Of a stretch of DNA of 64,000 nucleotides, positions 43,867-55,462 are shown piece after piece; positions within the stretch are counted from its first letter, which is position 1; each line of letters opens with the position of its first letter. A model generated the notes under the pieces. The model was not told where the DNA came from. It saw only the letters and a program-made list of their open reading frames with translations, and did not search any database. This DNA comes from Liquidambar formosana. Lineage: Eukaryota > Streptophyta > Magnoliopsida > Saxifragales > Altingiaceae. The position numbers and the translations under genes are program-made. The stretch is taken from assembly GCA_039720395.1 (NCBI GenBank), contig CM077828.1, positions 23,230,717 to 23,294,716 of the forward strand, written 5' to 3'.

Positions 43867-46408
43867 TAGGGGTGGCATGCAATTGGGTGGGTTTGGGTGG
43901 GTTAGGGCGGGTTTAGATGGGTTGAGTCAACATGTCATTCAAACCCAACCCAACCCAACCCAACCCATTTATGTGAAGAACCCATTTAAGTGAAAGTCAA
44001 ATCCACCCATTTATTGCAAGCAGAGACCCAGCCTGTAAAACCCTGAATTTTTCTTAGGCTTAATTAATTAACTATAAAATTGATTGCCTTTAGATAGATT
44101 TAAACGTATGAGTTAATTTAGGATTAATCTCGAACACGTTCAACTTTGTAGCCAAACAAAGTGATTGCTTTCTAATCAATGAATGATAGTATTCGTATCC
44201 TAATCAAACACTAACTTTGAAGGTAATCCTAATTAGGTTAGGATTAAATTGCACCCTATATAAGAAACCTTCGGGGAGGATTTATATTCTTTTGACTGAA
44301 AACAATATAAAGAGAGAAAAGAGAAAAGAAAGCATGAGAAAAGGAAAAAAAAAGGAGCTAATGCTGTTTTGTACGAATCGACTGCCAACTTCGTGTCTAT
44401 TTACAGGTAACTTACCATCTGTTGACTGGTAACTTTATTGTGTTACCAAGATTTTCATCTCTAATCCAATCCTCCATCTCTATCACTTCTACAATCACTA
44501 AACCATCATCACCACCACTCAAAAACCCCTCCATAGCTGTGGCACAAGATCATCCAACCACCAAAAATCTCTTTCTTTGGGTTTGGGTAACAAGGAAAGG
44601 CAAAAATGGTGGTTGCCACCACCACTTCCCATCTACACCCTTCCACAAATATCTCTTCCACAGATTTAGGGACTGATTTTGAGGGAAAAATCAGTAGGTG
44701 AACTTCTGCTTTTGCTTTGGGTAGCATAGGAAGTTAATATAAAAATCTACTGCTGTTTTACTACATTCTGACTGTCAACTTCACATCTGTTGACAGTCAA
44801 CTTATCTCGGATTGACTGGTAACTTTGCTGTGTTAAAAAGTAATTCAAACTTATTAATTTATAATTTAACATGAGTCTATTTTAATGCCACGTTAGTGTA
44901 TATATTAATTATATTAAATATAGTAAGCATTATAAGGTCATGAGAATTAGACGTTGAACCCTTAACGCACCGCTTAACTGGAGAGACTTTTTAGTGTGAG
45001 GATGATTTATTGATAAAGAATATTATTGATTTTAGGTTCTGAGTAGCATTGGGATTGTGAGGAGTTTGATTACTTGGATTGTTGAAGGTTTGGCTTGAGG
45101 TAAGGGAACTTGCACAATGTATCGCCCTCTTTGATTAAATAAAAATAAATCTGTTTTTTATTCCTCTTTTGTGAGCCAATGATTTATGAACAATTGTTTC
45201 ACTATAAAAGTGTATTTCTTATGTACTGTGGGTCAAGCAAAAATAGCATTTTATTGAAATTGTTTTACATGTGTTTAAATCTATTCTACTTGTGAAAGAT
45301 ATTTGCCAAATGTTTTTTTTTTGTATAAGTGTGAACTTTGGTTAGATTATTGGTCCGTCCTAGCAGGGGATTCTAATATCGTTAGAAAATTGGTCCGTGC
45401 TAGCAGGGGATTCTAATGCTGTTGGTCATCAGTACTGATGGAGTGTAAAGTCCCACGATGATGGGCGCCTATTGAATTTGAGTCTAACTAGAGGAAGTGT
45501 TTTATTGATTTGTATATGAATCAGTGATTTTAAAGTGATTTATTAAATGAATTGTTATCGAAAGTGTTTCAGTGTCATTGTTTATTGAATTGAAAGCGAG
45601 AGAATTACTTTGAAAAGTTTATATGCCTATCGAATTGAAAGAAATGATTTATTGTAAAACTCTATCGTTTTGTTACTCATGTTTTTTTAAATTAATCGTG
45701 CGAATATACTTGACCTCTTCCTGTATATATTGTGTAATGTTTTCTTACTGAACATTATGCTCACCCCTTATATTTTTCCCCACAGATGAATAACTTGATG
45801 TGAGTGGCTTCCGCGTACAAAGAGCTAGGGTGTCGATAGCTTGACCTACTAGTTTAATTAGAACTTTTATTTTAGTAGTTAGAAAAATTAGTTTATTATT
45901 TCAATGGACGTTGTAATAGGTTATTGGAGGTGACAATTTACATTGATGGATATGGATTTATCTAGTTATTTCAATTAATTGTTGAGATTTTAGTTATACT
46001 ATGGTTGGAATTTTATTGTGGATAGATTATTGGAGACAACTTTATTACAGGTTGATATTGTTAAGTGGTTTAGCCTTTGTGTGGTGTAAACCTTTGTGAT
46101 TTGTGACAATCATGTTGCCAAATCCAGTTCTTGCATTTGGGGGTGTGACATAGCCCAACCAAAAGAGGCTCTGCTAACCTTTTGATCCGTAACTCCCACA
46201 ATCCGTTGCTCTTCTTCCACATGGTTATGAGAACCCATCCCAAGCCCATGCTATTTTATGTAAACCCGAATCGACCCAACTATTAATTAGGTTCCTTTGG
46301 CGTACCCATGTACAACCCAATTAATAAAAATTAATTATCCGTGCACACCCATTTAACTTGGGCAAATTTGGGTAGGTTCGTGGGTATGGGCACATATTGC
46401 CAGCCTTA
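43867..46408. mobile_element. hAT-like element, unit 3 copy, containing a solo LTR
   Basis: Ends TAGGGGTGGCATGC and TATTGCCAGCCTTA; flanks CCTATACC and CTTGTACT have diverged from the exact pair in unit 1. Removing the LTR leaves about 420 bp. Confidence 0.8.
44034..46150. mobile_element. Solo LTR, 2117 bp
   Basis: Starts TGTAAAACCCTG and ends GGGGGTGTGACA; flanks CAGCC (44029-44033) and TAGCC (46151-46155) differ by one base. A TATA-like CCTATATAAG lies at 44256. The interior includes a duplicated TTGGTCCG..CTAGCAGGGGATTCTAAT segment at 45351-45420 and a repeated TTGACTGGTAACTTT motif at 44420 and 44813. Ends resemble those of chromovirus-type Ty3 elements, but no internal region is left to confirm this. 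Confidence 0.75.
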
Positions 46409-46589
46409 CTTGTACTTATACCCAGATCATACGTTTGCCCCTCTACGGGAAGTTTTGGGGAAGATTGTGATTTCAACTCCTCCCAGGTACACTGTAGGGG
46501 GAAAGAGATTGTAAAAATAGAGGATGTGGTACCCTATTGGGCATTGCGTAAGTTCAAAACCTACTGAACATGACTTACTAATGCTGGGC

Positions 46590-46714
46590 CGGGATCTTGT
46601 CCACCCTTGGCATGGGCTCATCTTTTTAATTGGATTTAGAAAATTAATGTTCTTTCTTGCATTCATGTTTCCGTTAGTTACTCATTAGAGGTCATTTACT
46701 TAGGACTTATTATC
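46590..46714 (+). pseudogene. LINE zinc-knuckle remnant, unit 3, split by solo LTR
   Basis: AHLFNWI, then KINVLSCIHV as at 9120. It continues after the LTR at 47499-47700. Confidence 0.5.
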
Positions 46715-46719
46715 TTAAT

Positions 46720-47493
46720 TGTGTGGGGTAATTATGAAGAGCAAATGAAACGGTGACACGTGTATGATCTCGGTAATGAGCTCGGGGTACCCTGCTCCAT
46801 CGGGCAAGCACGTGCTCGGAGCATCCGAGCGCTCAGTCCCGCTTGCTTTCGGGCATGTGGGCCCTCGGCCCTTAATGCCTCTCGGTCCAATGAACCCCTT
46901 TCGGGCCGCATAAGCACGCACCCCTCACGTGCGTCGAATTTGTCCTACATCTCAGACCCGACAGAGGAAAATCAGACCAGGAGCAGAGCATGCTCCTGGA
47001 AACCGAACCAGGGGAACCACTGTTAGCGGCCAGGCCTGTAACTCCGAAAGATCCGCGATCTGGTCTGAAACCCCTGTCTAACCATGGTTAGCTCGGAACC
47101 CTAATTTGACCACGGTCAGGTCAGAGCATTGGACCAATCCAAAACCTAGCGCCTGCCTATAAAAGGAACACTATTCATGATGAGAAAGGTAAGTTTCTCC
47201 AGCACAGAACCCTAGAAATTCCTCTCTCTCTTTCCCCCTCAGAGACTGACTTGATCATCGGAGGGTTTTAGACCGGGAAACCCCCGGTCTCCCCTGACGA
47301 TCCTCTTTGATTTCAGGTCGCTGTTCTAGCCGACGCCCTGCTCTCCTGTTCATCGAGAAGGTTCTGTATCTCCGCACGACCACGAGCTATCTCAGTCCTT
47401 GCAACCCGATCGGGCCATAGCTGCGCGGCGTTCCGAATCTACGGACCACTCCCTCAAAGCGCTCCGCCGACTGTCTGGACTTTTCCCCGTACA
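46720..47493. mobile_element. Solo LTR, 774 bp, GC-rich
   Basis: Starts TGTGTGGGGTAA and ends TTCCCCGTACA, with exact TTAAT flanks (46715-46719 and 47494-47498). A TATA-like CCTATAAAAG lies at 47157, with a probable transcription start and CT-rich region after it. The GC content is clearly higher than in the surrounding sequence. Unit 2 shows the empty site near 27970. Confidence 0.85.
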
Positions 47494-47700
47494 TTAATTA
47501 ATCATCACAATGTGAATATTTTCGATAATTGTGTGTATGGGTTTTTTCTTCTTTTTTTTTTTCCTTGACCATCTCTTGAGGACTTAAACCATTTATTGAG
47601 AGTATTTGAAAAATTTAGCCTCTCTCCTCTTTTATATCATGGGTCCTTTGTTGACAGGTGATGCTATATCAATAGGGAAGACTTACCAGAAAAGTTTACC

Positions 47701-48474
47701 AAATCATGTATTGCTTGTTTTTTACACATAAGGAGCTTGTTTTTCACACCAATTACAAGTATACGACTGCCACCCTTTCTCTTACTTTTCTTTAGTTTTT
47801 TTTGTTTGCCAAATAAGGGATATCCCAAGTTTTCTTTTTCCGCCGCGGTTTGGGCTCAAAGAGATAACATTGAGGAATTAATCTGGAAATCCCGAAATTC
47901 CAGCATGAAGTCAATTTTGAGGCCATTTGTCATCCAGAAAATGTCTGTTTTGGGAAATCTTCGTGAAATCCAAAGTTGTAGATCTTCAAGTTCTCTTTCC
48001 ATCGCATCCAAGTTTTCTCCATTCCGATATTGGAATAAAAAGTTATGGCCAAAATACAAAAACTGCTCAAATCTGCCAGTTTAGGTTTTTGCCCAAATTT
48101 TGTAAAGAATAATTTTCTCCTTTATTCTTTTATCATCAAATGGCTTTGGCTTGGTAACTCATCCTCAAAGACCTTCTTCATTAGATTATGAACTTTGTAA
48201 TCTTGGCCTCCATGCAATTTATTGGTATGTTATTGCTTCAAGAATAAAACACACATTAATACATGTACTATTTTTAGCACAAAGATTTATAACATGAAAT
48301 CCCTTATTTCAATGTGTAAAATGCGGAAATAAATACCAAATAGATGTGATAATGCTTATTAGAACCATCTGTACAATGTATTTTTGAGCTATTATCACAA
48401 AGCTTCAAACTAATACCCGCAATTTACAATTCATCGGTGAGTCCGTGTATTTGATAGTGATGAAACATGATTGC
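47701..48474. other. Repeat-derived block, unit 3
   Basis: Homologous to 28160-28934. Open frames of 60-115 codons occur on both strands, but they are not the same in the two units, so I do not call a gene. Confidence 0.4.
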
Positions 48475-48627
48475 TTTTTTTTTTTTTTTTTTTTTGGTAA
48501 CGGTGGAACAATCCCACAGTAGACCCTTTGGACCCACTCATGGAACCTAAACCTCCGAAAAGACTAGTGCAGCAACCCACCGTCACGGCTCCCCACTTAA
48601 ATCTTGGATTGTCCTAACAGCGTTAAT
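48475..48627 (-). mobile_element. Probable SINE, minus strand, unit 3
   Basis: Counterpart of 28935-29092, with a pure T run of about 22 bases (A tail on the minus strand) at 48475-48496. Confidence 0.45.
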
Positions 48628-48659
48628 GATATTTTCAAGTGGCACACTTTTTATTCATC

Positions 48660-48900
48660 TGTTATAGATATACTAATGTTTCCTTGGAATCCACCTCCTA
48701 TGAATGTGGTCAGGCTGAATCTTGATGGTAGAACAGCGGCAGCTTGTTTTCTCAACTGTAACCTTCTGTGTTGTCCTCCTATTGGCAGGATCTTTTCCCT
48801 CGAGGAATTCATCAGTTTTTATGGCAAAGTGTATAATCGTTTCTGTAAATATTGCTAACAAAAAAAAAATTATGGTAGCCCGCTGCATAAGGCCATCTAA
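48660..48900 (+). pseudogene. LINE RNase H start remnant, best copy
   Basis: The plus strand reads FPWNPPPMNVVRLNLDGRTA, the first strand and catalytic-Asp region of the RNase H-like domain in plant LINE ORF2, within an open stretch of about 84 codons. The rest of the domain is not recognisable. A LINE tail with the later part of such a domain was found only at 18152 and belongs to another insertion. Confidence 0.65.
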
Positions 48901-48975
48901 TAAAGCATGAATGGGCAGCAAATTAAAAGGAACTTTCGATAAAATATTTAGTTGTAACATTGAATCATAGTTGGA

Positions 48976-49334
48976 AAAATTTGTGGTTGTGTACCATAAA
49001 AAAAAATGCTTACATTATAATAATATTAATCATTTTGGTTTTAATGAGTTGGTTTTTTTCACCAACAGATTCCTCCAATTTGGCTAAGAATTCCAGTATT
49101 CCACTGTTTTGGGCTTTTGGCTGAGGTTTTGTTATGTTTCAGAGGTTAGATGTAAGAAACAGATTTTTTTTTAAAAAGGAAAGCTTGAGACAGGGATACA
49201 AATCTTATGAAATTGATCAGGTGCGGTCCTTCCTGAACGGTCTGAATGGGATTACGCCATTGAGAGCCGTGTGATTTGTCTTGGATGGCTTAGATTCTAT
49301 CATCTGTCACGTCTTGCATTTGGATTTTAACTCT
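48976..49334. other. Unit 3 tail
   Basis: 48976-49140 matches 16870-17030. 49141-49334 has no match in the window and shows no coding sequence. Confidence 0.45.
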
Positions 49335-50142
49335 CTCTCTATATATATATATATATTATATTATTTTATTATGCTATATTTTACTTATAAAAGTACGAAT
49401 TTTGAAAAAACTTTTGATTCTCTAAAATACCTTTATTTTAAATTATAATGACTTTAATACCCTTAAATAATCTAAAAGACAAAAAGTCGTGATTCCAAAC
49501 AGTAGTGAAATTCCTTTATGATGACCCTCCCGTTTCGTTTTCCATCATGTATGTACAATTTTTCCCTCATAATATTAATTAGTCGATCTTCCTCCATATC
49601 ACCGGATCAGGCTAAGGTCTTCCTCCATATCAAATTAAAATATTTTATTTTTGTATAATCTATTTGTCTTCTTCTATAAGATATCTACTAGGCAAGTTGA
49701 GCAATTTTTTTTCTCTTACGTTTTTTCATTGGTGGAATTCTACTTCCAATTAAATTTCCTTTTAATATTTCTTTCTATTACTAATTTTGTGTTTTAAATT
49801 ATGCAAGAAATTGAACTATATTTGTTTCTTTCCTTTTCTTTGTTTCTTTCATTTTACCCTTCGGCGACTTCTCCCTTCTCTAGTAAGTTTTACTCTACAA
49901 ATTATAATATATATATATATATGGTACTGTGCTGAAAATTTGTTGAGTTGGGTTTTGCTTTGAATGCTAATAATCACATTAGGTTTTATTTAATTTTATT
50001 CCTCTGAGAAATTAATTTTATGCAATCATTTTTCATTTAAATTCTATATATCTTTCCTAGAGTTTTTTTTATTTAAGTTTTTGGTTTTGTATTTTTTATT
50101 TTTGCTGTGAGTATTTTCACTTACTTTTGATTTGATTGGTAG

Positions 50143-50349
50143 AGTTTCATAAACAATTTGCTAAAATGCTTTTGTGTTTGAATGCTAAACCCTTTATTTT
50201 ACATGGTAAATCATCTAATTATATTTTTTCTTTTGATGAAAAATTGTTCTTGGAAAATTCCTTCTATTGGCAAAGTGAAAGAGCCTATAAGCATGTTCAA
50301 ATCTGGTTCAACGAGTCTTTATCTTTAGCGTGTTCATATTTAGGTTTCG
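50143..50349 (+). pseudogene. Exon-like captured segment in the Helitron
   Basis: A stretch of 207 bp (69 codons) is open and bordered by a T-rich tract ending TTGGTAG on the left and GTGAGTTTTT on the right, like an acceptor and a donor. The frame includes EFHKQFAKMLLCLNAKPF and FLENSFYWQSERAYKHVQ, then FNESLSLACSYLG. I do not recognise the family. Non-autonomous plant Helitrons often carry exons of host genes, so capture is the likely explanation. The unit 2 copy keeps only the 3' third (32838-32921). Confidence 0.4.
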
Positions 50350-51099
50350 GTGAGTTTTTAATTATTATTACTCTGTATTATTTTTTTTTATTACGAGTTC
50401 GTTTTAAGAATATTTTAGCAATAGGTTGTGCATTTTTAATTAGGGCATATTTGGACATCAAATCTGAAATTAAATAATTAAAGAAATTTTAGATAGTATT
50501 TTAGTGATGTCATCATCACAATTAAGAGACAATAAAAACTCAAAATAGAGGTGATTCATGAATTTCCAATAATTGATCCTATAACATCAAACATAGTGAT
50601 GACTCCAATATATATATATATATATATATATTGATGGCTCTAATTTTTTTTAAATATGATAGGTTTGTGCCTAAAAGACTACGGAGTATAAAAAAATTCT
50701 TCAACCGTTTAATTTCGATGTCCAAATAAACCCTTAATTATATGATTTTTTCTAGGCAAATGAGATAGGAGGTAAGATTTTAAAATTTTCTATTTTAGTA
50801 CGTAGAACTACACCTATTTATTTATTTTTGTTTTATTTGAAAGAAAAAAAAAAAGACTCATAAGTTATAAATGATATGTAACTTTTGCTTATAGACTTCC
50901 AGCTGAACTGTTTAGTCCAATTACATTTTTGGGTAAATTGCAGAAAACCCCCTGCAGTATGGAGGGGTTAGCATATAACCTTCCTTATATTTTAATTTTG
51001 TCAATGCGTCTCCCTTATACTTTAATTTTTGTTAATGTGCGCCACTGTCACTCACTGTTGGTGAAATTTGACGAAAATTAGTCACGTGACTATGCATGT

Positions 51100-51667
51100 T
51101 GTTGGAGATGTTCTCGAACAAAGTCCAAAATTAACCTGCAAAATAAACCAATAAAAACAACCACAAATTGGGCTAGGCGTGCCACTAAAAGCACTTTCTT
51201 AAAGACAATTATTTCCCCACTATGCAGGTGGACTCAAGGAAATAATCTCCCCGGGATACAAAGCCCAACTCTTTGAATACTATCCTTAGAACTGCACTGC
51301 CAAGAACAGTTGCACCACAAAATGCCCTTATTTGAATACACAGAAAATATTAATAAGCACAGTAGAAAGAGTGTGAGAATTGAAGGAAGGATGGATGAGA
51401 AAATGACAGAAGTTATTATACTAGGCCAATGACGAAGTGGACTATTTATAATATACAAAGAGTTGTGAAAGTGTTCTGGTGACTATTGGAATAGCCACCA
51501 GCAAATTTGAATGACTCAAGCAACGGTTTCAAACCGTTAAATACAATGGGTAAATGAATTTTAAATAATAAAGCAGTTACTACTTAGAGAAAATCAAGTG
51601 TATATAACCATAACTTGGTTATTGTACACCAACATATAAAATTGTATTTTGAAAAATAATCCCAACA
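51100..51667 (-). repeat. Copia 3' LTR (left)
   Basis: 568 bp, in minus orientation the downstream LTR. Differences from the other LTR were seen only in the stretch 51180-51275. The TTTATAATA near 51447 may hold the minus-strand TATA element. Confidence 0.95.
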
Positions 51668-52257
51668 ATTCCTTGCCATTTTCAAAATAAACAAATAAAA
51701 TATTAAATCCAAACAATAGTATAATGTACTGCCATAGGTGGATTACCCTTGAACCTATGGTTTGAACTAAATTCATCAGGTTCTAAAGAGAAGAGGATTC
51801 AACCTTAATCTACTCAATAGAATTGTCTGAATTCATTTGTTCACATCATACTTGGGCATAGGTGCTATATAAAGGCTGCGCGTTATAGGTCATGCGCTTA
51901 CCCTGTGTTCACGAGCGCTTTAGGATTTAACCAATATAAATCCATGAGTAGCGACCCTGACTCCTACACTTGTATAGGCAAGCTTACCAAGAGTGCTTTC
52001 ATTCACTCCAACAAAAGTCTATAAGCTTGTTAAGGACTTTAGTCCATCCCTCAAATTCATATGAAAGATACAGTACATTACCTCATGGAAATAGAATTTA
52101 ATTTGAAATCTCTAATTTCAAATAATTTATGTACTAGGAAGTGTAACCTCGTTACAATTCCAATAGATACACTTATGATTAAATTCCTTTGAACTCTTGG
52201 CTTGAGATATTTAATTAATATCTCTAGTAAGAGTAGGCTACAATCATAGTGATCTCA
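51668..52257 (-). other. Copia 3' untranslated region
   Basis: About 590 bp between the RNase H stop and the 3' LTR. The minus strand ends AATGGCAAGGAAT just before the LTR, a purine-rich stretch that can serve as polypurine tract. No further reading frame. Confidence 0.7.
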
Positions 52258-53600
52258 CTATATTGGTAATAAGCCCATTTCCCTCGAAGTTTTCCATAAC
52301 TTCTCTCTAGATATGGCTTTAGTAAGAGGGTCAGCTAGCATCTCATGAGTCGGTAGATATTCTAACACGACTTTGCCCTTTCTTACTAATTTTCTAATAT
52401 AATGATAATTTCTTGAAATATGTTTAGACTTACTTGTAAATCTTTTATTCTTGGCCAAGTGAATTGCTGCCTTGTTATCACAATACATAGTCACCGGTTG
52501 CACTGGTCCCTCAATGAATGGAATGTGCCTCAGTAATCGTCTCATCCAAATAATATCTTTACATGCTAATGACATAGTCACATACTCAGATTCCATTGAG
52601 GACATTGCAATACATGTTTGCTTTTTAGATGACCAAGCAATTGCTCATCCACCAAGTGTGAATAACCACCCACCAGTAGACTTTGAATCTACTTTACCAG
52701 AAGCCCAATCTGCATCACTATAACATTCCAAAGAAGATCCAATACCAGAATATTGCAATCCATAATTGATAGAACCCTTAAGATATCTTAAAACTCTATC
52801 AATTTCTTTCCAATGTTCATGGTTAGGATTATGGGTAAACCTACTCAATTTACCAACTGCGAATGCTATATCTGGCCTTGCACAATTCATTAAATACATT
52901 AAGCTTCCAATTATCTTAGCATATTCAGATTGTGCTACAGGTTCATCTTTATTTGGCAACAAGATATGATGAGGATCCAAAGGAGAATTACTCGGCTTAC
53001 AATCAAAATGATTAAACTTTCTCAAAATTTTCTCAACATAATGTGATTGAGATAAAATAATTTTACCATCACGCCTAATAACCTTAATCCCTAAAATCAC
53101 ATCTATGGGGCCTAAATCTTTTACTCCAAAAGCTTGACTTATATATTTCTTAGTTTCATTTATAAACTCAATATTTGAAGCAAATATCAACAAGTCATCA
53201 ACATAAAGAGTAATAATAACACATGAATTTCCAACACCTTTGGTAAATACACAATCATCAACCTTATTACTCTTAAAGCCAAATTTCTTTATTTCTTCTT
53301 TAAATTTTTTATTCCATTGTCTAGGAGCTTGTTTAAGACCGTTCAAGGATTTATTAAGTTTACAAACTTTATCTTCTAATCCTTTTACCACATATCCTTC
53401 GGGTTGGTCTATGTATATTTCTTCTTCTAAATCTCCATTTAGAAATGCCGTTTTTATGTCCATTTGGTGTATTTCTAAATTATAAATTGATGCAATTGCT
53501 AGCATTACTCTTATAGAAGTTAACTTAGTAACTGGGGAAAAGGTTTCAAAATAATCAATTCCCTCTTTTGAAATTTTTACCTTTCTTGAAATTGTTCCCG
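52258..53600 (-). pseudogene. Copia reverse transcriptase and RNase H, defective
   Basis: The minus strand carries the Copia RT: FETFSPVTKLTSIR, HQMDIKTAFLNGDL, then KSLNGLKQAPRQW and the catalytic YVDDLL. It continues to MNCARPDIAF, RVLRYLKGS and SDADWASG, the start of RNase H. A single in-frame TGA at 52645-52647 then separates the second part, SSMESEYVTMSLAC, YCDNKAAIHLAKN and HEMLADPLTKAI, which ends at 52258. The RT has no start of its own: it follows the gag-RT deletion in another frame than gag. Copying by this protein is therefore not expected without help. Confidence 0.95.
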
Positions 53601-54340
53601 GACTTCGAATTATCCCACTTCTTATTTTTTGGAGTCACTTTAGATTCATTAGGATTAGATGTATCAGCAAAATTCACTTTATTAGTAACATTATTGGAGT
53701 TACTAACCCAGTTTTGATCCTCTTCAATCTTATCTCTCATGCGAGCTTGCTCCTCAATTTGAAGATGTTGTAGAAGTTCCTCCAAAGTTTGGTGATGGCG
53801 CTTGTGCTTCAACATCTTTCTATAGTCTTTCCAAGATGGTGGCAACTTTCCGACGATGGTAGACACTTGAAAATTCTCAGTCATTGGTTCACCAATTGCT
53901 GCGATGTCTTGAGCGATGCGAACCATTTCGTCCACTTGCTCCATGATCGGCTTTTCATCAACCATCTTGTATTCCACATATTTATTGATTAAATACGCTC
54001 GATTGCCGGCATCATCGGTCATGAATCTTGCTAGAAGCGCATTCCATAAATCTAGTGCCGTTGGATGATGCCAGAATATATCAAACAAGCTATTAGCCAT
54101 CGCACCCAAGATAATGCCTCTGCATATGTAGTCATCCTCCATCCACTTGAGTTGCTCTTGTGTGAACGATCCATCTTGATTGTAAATTTCCGAAAACGCT
54201 ACATAAAGCACATAAACAACTCTTTGCATGGTAAGAGCAAATTGAATCTTCATTAACCATCTCTTGAAGTTGTAGCCATCAAAACGCTCCAATTTCTCAA
54301 CTTCTTGTGTAGGCACTTTGATCATTTCAGGGGCAGCCAT
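53555..54340 (-). pseudogene. Copia gag, C-terminally truncated
   Basis: From ATG at 54340 the minus strand reads MAAPEMIKVPTQEV, then KLERFDGYNFKRWLMKIQF, the usual N-terminal motif of Copia gag. It continues through LDLWNALLARF and FQVSTIVGKLPPSWKDY, a UBN2-type gag core. Near the end it is rich in Lys and Asn (FKKGKNFKRGN) and stops at 53555, where a CCHC zinc knuckle would normally come. It has about 261 residues. The open frame extends upstream into the LTR, but the ATG at 54340 is the first with gag-like sequence after it. Confidence 0.9.
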
Positions 54341-54366
54341 TGATGTAGAGATAATTGTCTTTAATT

Positions 54367-54934
54367 TGTTGGAGATGTTCTCGAACAAAGTCCAAAATTA
54401 ACCTGCAAAATAAACCAATAAAAACAACCACAAATTGGGCTAGGCGTGCCACTAACAGCACTTTCTTAAAGACAATTATTTCCCCACTATGCAGGTGGAC
54501 TCAAGGAAATAATCTCGCCAGGATACAAAGCCCAACTCTCTGAATACTATCCTTAGAACTGCACTGCCAAGAACAGTTGCACCACAAAATGCCCTTATTT
54601 GAATACACAGAAAATATTAATAAGCACAGTAGAAAGAGTGTGAGAATTGAAGGAAGGATGGATGAGAAAATGACAGAAGTTATTATACTAGGCCAATGAC
54701 GAAGTGGACTATTTATAATATACAAAGAGTTGTGAAAGTGTTCTGGTGACTATTGGAATAGCCACCAGCAAATTTGAATGACTCAAGCAACGGTTTCAAA
54801 CCGTTAAATACAATGGGTAAATGAATTTTAAATAATAAAGCAGTTACTACTTAGAGAAAATCAAGTGTATATAACCATAACTTGGTTATTGTACACCAAC
54901 ATATAAAATTGTATTTTGAAAAATAATCCCAACA
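54367..54934 (-). repeat. Copia 5' LTR (right)
   Basis: 568 bp. In minus orientation it is the promoter-bearing LTR. It starts directly at the CATGT target duplication. Confidence 0.95.
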
Positions 54935-55327
54935 CATGTGATACCGTTAACGGACCCGTGTTGCCCAAAATCGTCAGAACTCTCATTGCATCATTGCCAA
55001 TTGAGTGGCCATCGACGATTAGTTTTGTCTTCCAACTGAACTAGGAGGTACATTGACAAAATTAAAACATAAGGAGGGTTATCTGTTGACCCCCATACTT
55101 CAGGGGGATTTTCTGCAATTTGCCCTACATTTTTATCCAATGCATTTACTTTATTTTTTTTTATGATCTTAATACATGAACTGAGTAGATAATAAGATAA
55201 AAAGTTTGGCATCTAACATTTAAATTTGTTAAATCAACATATATTTTCCTTTGAAGAAACAAAAACCTATCAATTTAACACTTTCACGTGCAACGCACGT
55301 GGGCACCAACTAGTATATATATATATA

Positions 55328-55462
55328 GGGCTAATGATGTGCGGAGTATCCCGTTCTATCACAGCCGTTCGTACGTGAGCGACAGGCGCGCATTCATGCA
55401 CCCCGTGCGTGTCGCTCACGGACGGCCGTGATTGAACAGGATATCCTGCGCATGATCAAAAC
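55328..55462. repeat. GC-rich hairpin element, unit 3/4 boundary
   Basis: Copy of 34073-34200 with arms around ATTCATGCA. CGTGAGCGACA pairs with TGTCGCTCACG. Flanked on both sides by (TA)n runs. Confidence 0.75.

Larger units (their letters stand above)
51100..54934 (-). mobile_element. Ty1/Copia retrotransposon, internally deleted, young
   Basis: Two 568-bp LTRs with TGTTGG...CCAACA ends, in flanks of exact CATGT (51095-51099 and 54935-54939). On the minus strand the order is gag, RT, RNase H. Protease, integrase and the gag zinc knuckle are absent, removed by a deletion joining gag to RT at about 53570-53590. I find no tRNA-complementary primer site next to the 5' LTR: gag starts 26 bases inside. 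The LTRs differ at about four positions by my count. It is absent from the homologous Helitron in unit 2. Confidence 0.95.
50931..55125. mobile_element. Mutator-like MITE split by the Copia element
   Basis: Ends GGGTAAATTGCAGAAAACCC and TTCTGCAATTTGCCC, with TACATTTTT at 50922-50930 and 55126-55134. Subtracting the Copia element and its 5-bp duplication leaves 355 bp, the same length as the copy at 33499-33853. Confidence 0.9.
49335..55313 (+). mobile_element. Helitron with nested MITE and Copia element
   Basis: The 3' end has CACGTGCAACGCACGTG, a 6-bp perfect stem with a 5-base loop, then GGCACCAACTAG before T. The 5' end lies in a TC/TA-rich tract and is approximate. Without the Copia element the Helitron is about 2.1 kb. 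It carries an exon-like segment at 50143-50349. No Rep/helicase. Confidence 0.75.

Noticed and set aside
46760..47026. Plus-strand 88-codon frame and two opposite-strand frames
   Set aside because: They lie inside the GC-rich solo LTR, which has fewer stops by composition. No protein motif.
51100..54934. Endogenous pararetrovirus origin
   Set aside because: The LTR pair, target duplication and the gag, RT, RNase H order with YVDDLL and the Copia-type RNase H show Ty1/Copia. No movement or coat protein was seen.
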